Source: Desulfobacter curvatus DSM 3379
GTDB taxonomy: Bacteria > Desulfobacterota > Desulfobacteria > Desulfobacterales > Desulfobacteraceae
Length of the DNA stretch: 28,975 nucleotides
NCBI RefSeq assembly: GCF_000373985.1
Contig: NZ_KB893099.1
Span: forward strand, 1 to 28,975
Direction of reading: 5' to 3'
Of the stretch, positions 23,856 through 28,975 are shown piece after piece. The position numbers and the translations under genes are program-made. A model generated the notes under the pieces. The model searched no databases, had not been told where the DNA came from, and saw only the letters and a program-made list of their open reading frames with translations. Each line of letters starts with the position of its first letter. The first letter of the stretch is position 1.

Positions 23856-24899
23856 TCAGACGTACTGGGTCTGGTTCTCGTTGTTTTCCCTTTCCAGGAT
23901 TTCACCTATCAAATAAGCACGTTCTTCCATGGCACTGAGTCTGTCCATGACTTCCTGGGCGGATTTTTCAGGGACAATCACCACCATGCCGATGCCGTTG
24001 TTAAAGGTTCTGTGCATGTCGTGTTCCGGCACATTACCTTCCTGCCGGATGATGTTGAATATGGGAGGAATCTGCCATGATCCGTTGTGAATAATGGCCT
24101 TGCATGCCTGGGGGATGACCCGGGTGATGTTTTCATCTATGCCGCCGCCGGTGATGTGAACCAGCCCGTGAATAGGCAGGTCACGCATCAGGCTTAAAAT
24201 AGTGGATACATAAATGATGGTGGGTTTGAGCAATTCTTCTCCAAGCGTGCCGTCCAGATCTTCCAGACGAGTATTGACGTTATACCCGCATTTATCAAAG
24301 AAAACTTTGCGCACTAAAGAAAATCCATTGGAATGAACCCCTGAAGAGGCTATGCCGATAAGTTTGTGCCCTGGACGGATGTATGAGCCGTCAATGATTT
24401 TATTATTATCAACAATGCCGACGGAGAAACCCGACAGGTCATATTCGCCTTTTTGATACATGCCGGGCATTTCAGCGGTTTCGCCGCCGATCAGCGCACA
24501 GCCTGACTGGGTGCAACCTTCGGCAATACCTGAAATGATTTTTTCAGCCACGCTGTTGTCCAGTTTGCCCATGGCAAGATAATCCAGAAAGAATAAGGGC
24601 TTGGCCCCTTGGACAATGATGTCGTTGACGCACATGGCCACAAGGTCTATGCCAATGGTATCGTGTTTGTCCATCTGGAATGCGATTTTTAATTTGGTGC
24701 CCACGCCGTCTGTGGAACTAACCAGTACCGGGTTGGATATATTGGCCAGGTTTAAGGAAAAAAGTCCGCCAAAACCACCAATATCTCCCATTACACCGGT
24801 CCGTGGGGTGGATTTGGCAATATTTTTTATCCGGTCTACCAGCTGGGTGGCTTTATCAATGTCAACGCCGGAATCCGCATATGTCAAAGAGTCGTTCAT
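23856..24899 (-). CDS. purM: Phosphoribosylformylglycinamidine cyclo-ligase
   Basis: PurM closes the imidazole ring: FGAM plus ATP gives AIR, in purine synthesis. It has 347 residues, the family length. TYADSGVDIDKAT (5-17) is the start signature. VSSTDGVGTKLKIAF, the VNDIIVQGAKPLFFLDYLA region and GGETAEMPGMY are the ATP- and substrate-binding motifs, and SSGVHSNGFSLVRKV and HITGGGIDENITR follow. AGGTGAG lies 8 nt before the ATG. It is the promoter-proximal gene of a purM-tsaD pair and diverges from hom. Confidence 0.95.
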   Translation of the reverse strand: MNDSLTYADSGVDIDKATQLVDRIKNIAKSTPRTGVMGDIGGFGGLFSLNLANISNPVLVSSTDGVGTKLKIAFQMDKHDTIGIDLVAMCVNDIIVQGAKPLFFLDYLAMGKLDNSVAEKIISGIAEGCTQSGCALIGGETAEMPGMYQKGEYDLSGFSVGIVDNNKIIDGSYIRPGHKLIGIASSGVHSNGFSLVRKVFFDKCGYNVNTRLEDLDGTLGEELLKPTIIYVSTILSLMRDLPIHGLVHITGGGIDENITRVIPQACKAIIHNGSWQIPPIFNIIRQEGNVPEHDMHRTFNNGIGMVVIVPEKSAQEVMDRLSAMEERAYLIGEILERENNENQTQYV

Positions 24900-24987
24900 C
24901 TTAATTATCTCACCTATGGCATCTTAATCTTAAAAGATTTGTTAATCCCTTTAAAGTCGTCAATCATACGCCCAAAGCCCGTAAAAA

Positions 24988-25029
24988 GTCAAAAGCTTTT
25001 TGACAAGGGAGGCCCGGATGAAGTATGAA
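24988..25029 (+). promoter_or_regulatory. Inverted repeat and possible promoter before hom
   Basis: GTCAAAA (24988-24994) and TTTTGAC (24998-25004) form a perfect 7-bp dyad with a 3-nt spacer. Its right arm overlaps TTGACA (25000-25005), followed after 18 nt by TATGAA (25024-25029). A start near 25036 would give a short hom leader. The dyad over the -35 box would suit an operator. Low certainty: the -10 box is weak. Confidence 0.3.
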
Positions 25030-25074
25030 GTGGGTGACTTTTAAACCCGGGACTATTTTGGAGAAAATATCTTC

Positions 25075-26388
25075 ATGAAAACAATTCATATCGGCTTACT
25101 TGGATTCGGTGTGGTAGGGGCAGGCGTGGCAAAACTGCTCAAGGATAAAAAAGAATTACTCGAATCTAGGATCGGCGCCTGTCTGAATCTTAAAACCATT
25201 GCTGACCTTGATATTACAACGGATCGGGGGGTTGATCTGAGCGGTACCCAATTAACAACCGATGCCATGTCGATTATTAATGACCCTGACATTGACATTA
25301 TTGTGGAGCTTATCGGCGGGCAAACCGTGGCCAGGGATTTCATTCTTAAGATTCTTGAAAACAAAAAGCATGTAGTAACCGCAAATAAAGCACTTTTGGC
25401 CGGTTTTGGTAATGAACTGGTCCGCATTGCCGGAAAGAATCAGGTTGATTTGGCGTTTGAAGCGTCCTGTGGGGGATGCATGCCTGTCATAAAAAGTCTG
25501 AGGGAATCCTTGGTCGCCAACGACATTAATGCCATGTGCGGCATCCTCAACGGTACCTGCAATTATATCCTGAGTAAGATGACCCGGGACGGATCCCAGT
25601 TTGAGGATGCCTTAAAACGGGCCCAGGAACTGGGTTTTGCCGAGGCTGAACCGTCCCTGGATGTGGATGGATATGATACGGCCCATAAACTTGCCATCTT
25701 AAGTGCCCTGGCCCATGGTATGGAAATTAACCTTGATGATATCCATGTAGAAGGCATCCGGAATATCGGTCCGGATGATATCGGGTTTGCCGGTGACTTT
25801 GGGTATACAATCAAATTGCTTGCCATCGGGAAAAAACATAAGAACCATGTCGAAGCCCGGGTGCATCCCACCATGATTCCCTGTTCCAATCCTTTGTCCC
25901 ATGTGGATCATTCCATGAATGCCATTGCCATTGATGCCGACGCCACAGGTCGAACCATGCTTTATGGTCATGGGGCAGGCATGATGCCCACAGCTTCTGC
26001 CGTTCTTTCGGATATAGCTGATATTGCCAGAAACATTATTTCCGGCACCCGGCGCAGGGTCCCCACTTTGGGGTATCCCGAAAAAAATATTCGAAAAATA
26101 CCTATTCTGCCCATGGCCCAGTTGTCCACCCGGTATTATCTACGCTTTGAGGCCCAGGATCATCCGGGCGTTTTGTCCACCATCTCAGGTGTTCTAGGTG
26201 AGAACGACATCAGCATCAAATCGGTCCATCAAAAAGGGCGCAATGCCGATGGTCAGGTTCCCATTGTCATGCTGACCCATCAAGCCAAGGAAAGCAGGGT
26301 TCAGGCGGCCCTTGGCCAAATTGCTCAAACCGACTGCGTGGTAGGCCAACCCGTTATTATCCGCATTGAGGATGATGACTCTGAGTAG
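25075..26388 (+). CDS. hom: Homoserine dehydrogenase with ACT domain
   Basis: This enzyme reduces aspartate semialdehyde to homoserine, the branch to threonine and methionine. It has 437 residues. The Rossmann start is LGFGVVGAGV (9-18). ANKALLAG (103-110) has the conserved Lys105. EASCGGCMPVIKSL (129-142) and GILNGTCNYILSKM (156-169) form the catalytic region. An ACT domain (about 352-430, YLRFEAQDHPGVLSTISGVL) suggests feedback control by threonine. EASCGGCMPV has Cys where EASVAGGIP is common, a mild variant. It is followed by thrH, 104 nt on, in the same direction. Confidence 0.95.
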   Translation: MKTIHIGLLGFGVVGAGVAKLLKDKKELLESRIGACLNLKTIADLDITTDRGVDLSGTQLTTDAMSIINDPDIDIIVELIGGQTVARDFILKILENKKHVVTANKALLAGFGNELVRIAGKNQVDLAFEASCGGCMPVIKSLRESLVANDINAMCGILNGTCNYILSKMTRDGSQFEDALKRAQELGFAEAEPSLDVDGYDTAHKLAILSALAHGMEINLDDIHVEGIRNIGPDDIGFAGDFGYTIKLLAIGKKHKNHVEARVHPTMIPCSNPLSHVDHSMNAIAIDADATGRTMLYGHGAGMMPTASAVLSDIADIARNIISGTRRRVPTLGYPEKNIRKIPILPMAQLSTRYYLRFEAQDHPGVLSTISGVLGENDISIKSVHQKGRNADGQVPIVMLTHQAKESRVQAALGQIAQTDCVVGQPVIIRIEDDDSE

Positions 26389-26492
26389 GGCATGCATAAC
26401 CGTGCCGTTGTATTCATGCCCGGTATCCGGGATAAAGGTAACAGCATCAATAGATTAAAAATAGATTAAACAAGACAAGAAGGGTTAAAGGA

Positions 26493-27098
26493 ATGAAAAT
26501 ACTTGTTGCAGATCTGGAAGGGGTCTTTTTGCCTGAAATCTGGATCAATGTGGCGAAAAAAACCGGGATTGAAGAACTTAAACTGACCACCCGGGATATC
26601 AGCGATTATGATGTGCTCATGACAAAGCGTCTGTCCATACTTGATGAGCATAATCTGACACTTAAGGATATCCAGGATGTCATTGCAGGCCTTGATCCCC
26701 TTGACGGCGCAAAGCAGATGCTGGACTGGATCCGGAAGCGGACCCAGATCATTATCCTGTCCGATACCTTTGAAGAGTTTGCAGGGCCGCTTATGGAAAA
26801 ATTGGATTTCCCTGCGCTACTTTGCCATAACCTGACCGTGGATGCAACAAACCGGATTACCGGGTATAATCTGAGGATCGATAATCAGAAAGCCAGGGCC
26901 GTCAAAGCCCTCCAGGGCCTGAACTATCATGTTATAGCATTTGGAGATTCCTACAATGATACCGGAATGATCCAGGCGGCGGACCAGGGCTTTTTCTTTA
27001 AGCCGCCGGAATCCATTACCGAGGATTTTCCTGATATTTCCATTACCCGCTCCTATGATGAGCTTAAAGACATGCTTACCAATCTTTTGGCAGATTGA
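26493..27098 (+). CDS. thrH: ThrH: phosphoserine phosphatase / homoserine phosphotransferase
   Basis: A HAD-superfamily enzyme that can dephosphorylate phosphoserine and pass the phosphate to homoserine, bypassing ThrB. It has 201 residues, the ThrH size. Motif I is DLEGVFLPEIWI (7-18), with the catalytic Asp7 and ThrH's Glu9 in the second acid position. TTRDISDYDVLM follows. Motif II is LSDTFEEF, and FGDSYNDTGM is motif IV. AAAGGA lies just before the ATG. Its location next to hom fits the threonine role. A heptose-phosphate phosphatase role was considered because rfaE1 follows, but the sequence pattern is ThrH throughout. The gap to hom has a CCCGG-TAT-CCGGG hairpin. Confidence 0.9.
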   Translation: MKILVADLEGVFLPEIWINVAKKTGIEELKLTTRDISDYDVLMTKRLSILDEHNLTLKDIQDVIAGLDPLDGAKQMLDWIRKRTQIIILSDTFEEFAGPLMEKLDFPALLCHNLTVDATNRITGYNLRIDNQKARAVKALQGLNYHVIAFGDSYNDTGMIQAADQGFFFKPPESITEDFPDISITRSYDELKDMLTNLLAD

Positions 27099-28064
27099 AT
27101 GATAGATATTGATAAATTTAAAGAGCTGCGGGTACTTGTCATCGGGGATTTAATGCTTGATGAGTACCTGTGGGGAAAGGTTGACAGGATTTCACCCGAA
27201 GCACCTGTCCCTGTGGTGGCCGTAGAAAAAATGAGTCATACACTGGGCGGGGCAGGCAATGTGATAAATAATCTTTCAGCCATGGGGGCAGAGGTTTTTG
27301 CCATGGGTACCGTGGGTGCGGGGCCGGCTGGCCGTGATGTTTTAAAAAAACTTGAAGCGCTGAACGTTGATGTCACAGGAGTGATCAGTGAACCGGACCG
27401 TCCCACAACACGTAAAACCAGAATTATTGCAGCCAGTCAGCAGATGCTTCGCATCGACAGGGAGGTCAAGCACCGGATCAGTGACCATACGTTTGAGACA
27501 TTAACCCGGATCATTTCAGGTTACATCGACAAAATGGATCTTATCATAATTTCAGATTATGATAAGGGTCTGGTCACTCGTGAGCTTGTAGCCTCAATTG
27601 TTTATATAGCAAAGAAATCAGGTGTCATGACCCTGGCAGATCCCAAGTCCATGGATTTTTCCAAATACATGGGAGTGACCGTTTTAACCCCCAATAAAAA
27701 AGAAGCTGCAATTGCCGCCGGTATACAGATTGAAACACCTGAAGAGATGGATGAGGCTGCCGCAAAGATCATGACCCAGGCCGGGCTTGAAAAGCTTCTT
27801 ATTACCTGCGGAAAGGCCGGTATGGTTCTCTATGAAACAGGAAAGCCGGCCGTCACCATTGCATCCAAGGCAAGGCAGGTCTTTGACGTGTCCGGGGCCG
27901 GAGATACGGTTATTTCTCTTTTGGGGCTGGGCTTGGCATCCGGCGCCACGTTTAAAGCGGCTGCCGGGCTGGCCAATCTTGCGGCTGGCATCGTGGTGGC
28001 TAAAGTAGGCACCGCAACTGCATCAATTGATGAGCTAAAACAGTGCATTATGACAAATGTTTGA
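27099..28064 (+). CDS. rfaE1: D-glycero-beta-D-manno-heptose-7-phosphate kinase
   Basis: A PfkB-family sugar kinase that makes heptose-1,7-bisphosphate for the LPS inner core. It has 321 residues, the kinase domain only; the C-terminal adenylyltransferase (RfaE2) of fused HldE is absent, so that activity must be encoded elsewhere. Seen are RVLVIGDLMLDEYLWGKVDR near the start, RISPEAPVPVV, GGAGNVINNL (substrate) and DVSGAGDTV (catalytic Asp and anion hole). Its ATG follows the thrH stop directly, with no strong ribosome site, so it is probably translated by coupling. The start fits the family N-terminus well. Confidence 0.9.
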   Translation: MIDIDKFKELRVLVIGDLMLDEYLWGKVDRISPEAPVPVVAVEKMSHTLGGAGNVINNLSAMGAEVFAMGTVGAGPAGRDVLKKLEALNVDVTGVISEPDRPTTRKTRIIAASQQMLRIDREVKHRISDHTFETLTRIISGYIDKMDLIIISDYDKGLVTRELVASIVYIAKKSGVMTLADPKSMDFSKYMGVTVLTPNKKEAAIAAGIQIETPEEMDEAAAKIMTQAGLEKLLITCGKAGMVLYETGKPAVTIASKARQVFDVSGAGDTVISLLGLGLASGATFKAAAGLANLAAGIVVAKVGTATASIDELKQCIMTNV

Positions 28065-28082
28065 GTTTTATGAAAAAATGCC

Positions 28083-28111
28083 TTGACTCAAAAGCGCCTT
28101 TGATCTATATT
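28083..28111 (+). promoter_or_regulatory. Sigma-70 promoter of tRNA gene
   Basis: TTGACT (28083-28088), a 17-nt spacer and TATATT (28106-28111): each hexamer matches the consensus in five of six positions. The start would be near 28118, just before the tRNA. Confidence 0.75.
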
Positions 28112-28123
28112 GGCTTTCGTTGT

Positions 28124-28200
<77 letters not shown>

Positions 28201-28207
28201 AGTAAAT

Positions 28208-28239
28208 AAAGGCTCTCAGCGGTTTCGCTGGGAGCCTTT
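28208..28239 (+). terminator. Terminator of tRNA gene
   Basis: AAAGGCTCTCAGCG pairs with CGCTGGGAGCCTTT around a GTTT loop, 7 nt after the encoded CCA. The T-run is short (TTTG). Confidence 0.7.
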
Positions 28240-28247
28240 GTAGTTTG

Positions 28248-28308
28248 TTCCCCACACTATTCCCCACACCCAAGGCCATTTTAGATTATTCCCCACATGC
28301 TCCCCACA
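28248..28308. repeat. Four iterated TTCCCCACA motifs
   Basis: TTCCCCACA occurs at 28248-28256, 28260-28268 and 28289-28297, and CTCCCCACA at 28300-28308. Starts are 12, 29 and 11 nt apart, close to helical phase. On the minus strand the stretch also stays open (WGIVWGTNYKGSQRNR then stop, inside the tRNA terminator), as at the ends of some tRNA-targeted integrase genes. Both readings point to integrase arm-binding sites or an integrase-gene end. Confidence 0.5.
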
Positions 28309-28379
28309 GTGAATATAGTCTAATGGATAAGACAGAAACACTCACCCCAAAAATGGGGAGACCTCCCCAGCAGTACCAC

Positions 28380-28423
28380 GGATACAGGAGCTTGGCTTAA
28401 TTTTCAGCCAAGCTCCTGTATCC
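28380..28423. repeat. Perfect 18-bp inverted repeat
   Basis: GGATACAGGAGCTTGGCT (28380-28397) and its exact reverse complement (28406-28423) are separated by 8 nt (TAATTTTC). No T-run follows on either side, so it is not a typical terminator. A hairpin this strong in accessory DNA could be an element end, a recombination site or an RNA stem. Confidence 0.8.
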
Positions 28424-28454
28424 AACCACCCCATAAATGCGGCGGTTATTTTTC

Positions 28455-28555
28455 CATCCAGGGTGCAATGATTTCCTGGTCAGATCCACGCCCCTGTTTT
28501 TGATCTGTAGTGCGTACTAAATCCCGTTACATATTTTTTGCATCCCGGGTGCAAT
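28455..28555. repeat. Direct repeat pair CATCCNGGGTGCAAT
   Basis: CATCCAGGGTGCAAT (28455-28469) and CATCCCGGGTGCAAT (28541-28555), 86 bp apart and differing at one base. Each is preceded by a T-rich run and a GGTTAT or CGTTAC. Only the start of each unit is alike. Confidence 0.6.
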
Positions 28556-28601
28556 AAGTCCATTCAGACAAACACCAAGTTAAATGGGATTCAGATCCCT
28601 T

Positions 28602-28733
28602 TTAAAGTCGGGGATTCTCACCTTTGGATTTTAATTCAGGAATAAGGTTGTTTAGGTCGGGTTCTTTGGATTTGTCTAACTCAGCTTGGAGGCGTTTATT
28701 TTCGTTTCTTGCATCCTCCAATTCTTTTGACAT
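28602..28733 (-). CDS. Small hypothetical coiled-coil protein
   Basis: A 43-residue minus-strand frame starting MSKELEDARNENKRLQAELD and ending KSKGENPRL. The first ~22 residues form a good heptad pattern (Leu5, Ala8, Asn12, Leu15, Leu19), so a short coiled coil is likely. AAAGGGA lies about 10 nt before the ATG. It could be a real small protein of the accessory region or a fragment of a larger one; nothing identifies a function. Confidence 0.35.
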   Translation of the reverse strand: MSKELEDARNENKRLQAELDKSKEPDLNNLIPELKSKGENPRL

Positions 28734-28809
28734 GGCTATGTTCCCTTTAAATGTTGAAACTCAATAAATGATTTCTATCTTTTGGATATACTCCAAGAAG
28801 GAGGAAATC

Positions 28810-28975
28810 ATGAAAAATAAAGACTTTTCACAATTATTGCTTAAAATCACCGAAATGGATCATCGTCAACGAAGTAGCTTGCTGAATGCCCTTACATATC
28901 TCTCCGATGATAGTCAGGTTGTCGAATGTATTGAATCACATTTTGACGCAGACGGCAAATGTCCCTTCTGTAATT
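28810..28975 (+). CDS. IS1595-family transposase, N-terminus (runs off window)
   Basis: Only the first 55 residues are in the window. MKNKDFSQLLLKITEMDHRQ, then LLNALTYLSD and a CPFC knuckle at 51-54 (GKCPFCN) match the start of IS1595/ISXO2-type transposases, whose N-terminal zinc ribbon precedes a DDE-like domain. A strong AAGGAGGA lies just before the ATG. The DDE residues cannot be seen. The left end of the IS should lie between 28734 and 28809, but I could not fix its terminal repeat without the right end. Confidence 0.7.
   Translation, partial: MKNKDFSQLLLKITEMDHRQRSSLLNALTYLSDDSQVVECIESHFDADGKCPFCN

Larger units (their letters stand above)
28309..28601. other. Gene-poor accessory stretch
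   Basis: I see no intact gene here. It contains the perfect 18-bp hairpin (28380-28423) and a 15-bp direct repeat (28455-28469, 28541-28555). In one minus-strand frame around 28450-28520 about 22 residues read open (ending SDQEIIAPWMEK), and the second repeat gives a similar LIAPGMQKI, so the repeats may be relics of a duplicated coding segment. Confidence 0.4.

Noticed and set aside
25018..25044. Eight-codon frame (MKYEVGDF) with a ribosome site before hom as a threonine leader peptide
   Set aside because: It has no Thr or Ile codons and no terminator/antiterminator pair follows; it also overlaps the possible promoter.
26493..27098. Heptose bisphosphate phosphatase (GmhB-like) because rfaE1 follows
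   Set aside because: The DLEGV motif I and whole-length pattern are those of ThrH, and hom is the upstream neighbour.
28248..28308. CRISPR array
   Set aside because: Repeats are only 9 bp with 2-20 nt between them, and there are no cas genes.
28312..28370. Second tRNA gene or tRNA fragment (AGTCTAATGGATAAGAC)
   Set aside because: It resembles a D-arm only; no anticodon or T-arm follows in register.

Overview
The window looks like chromosome from a Gram-negative, sulfate-reducer-like deltaproteobacterium, most plausibly Desulfobacteraceae/Desulfobacterota. This is inferred from gene content: ThrH next to Hom, an SH3/coiled-coil/anchor protein, a TolC channel, a heptose kinase for LPS, an AcoR/sigma-54 acetoin operon and a diadenylate-cyclase-domain protein. 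No 16S or ribosomal gene is present to prove the assignment. Most of the sequence is ordinary, densely packed chromosome; the last ~0.8 kb is accessory.

Region 1 (1-4251) is an aromatic amino acid operon, pheA-aroE-aroA-aroK. It is preceded by what reads as a complete phenylalanine attenuator: a sigma-70-like promoter, a 25-codon leader peptide with five Phe and two Tyr codons, an antiterminator helix and a Rho-independent terminator.

Region 2 (4252-14984) is a 2,3-butanediol/acetoin utilisation module. It holds a zinc butanediol dehydrogenase, the AcoR-type activator (minus strand), and a sigma-54-driven operon of E2 (acoC), a Lin0512-type protein, E1 alpha and beta (acoA, acoB), acoX and a DUF6506-like protein. 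A minus-strand CMD-family protein and a lipoate-protein ligase follow. The dyad TGTTC-N7-GAACA occurs upstream of the dehydrogenase, the aco operon and the ligase, which suggests one AcoR regulon. Good -24/-12 elements are present for the first two. No E3 (dihydrolipoamide dehydrogenase) gene is in the window.

Region 3 (14985-20212) holds a hotdog thioesterase, a small hypothetical protein, a TolC-type channel, a long-chain acyl-CoA ligase and an SH3 membrane protein. A ~95-nt structured repeat occurs four times in the window: two tandem copies before the butanediol dehydrogenase, one before the thioesterase and one before the acyl-CoA ligase. Every copy is in the sense orientation and upstream of a start codon, with compensatory changes in its helices. 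I do not recognise it; it may be an undescribed cis-regulatory RNA.

Region 4 (20372-28064) is mostly housekeeping. It has a DAC-domain protein with an altered RHR motif paired with nagZ, then tsaD and purM (minus), then hom-thrH-rfaE1 (plus).

Region 5 (28083-28975) has an initiator tRNA gene with two mismatches in its T-stem, then iterated TTCCCCACA motifs, a perfect 18-bp hairpin, duplicated short repeats, a tiny coiled-coil ORF and the start of an IS1595-type transposase. This looks like the scar of an element that integrated at the tRNA gene.
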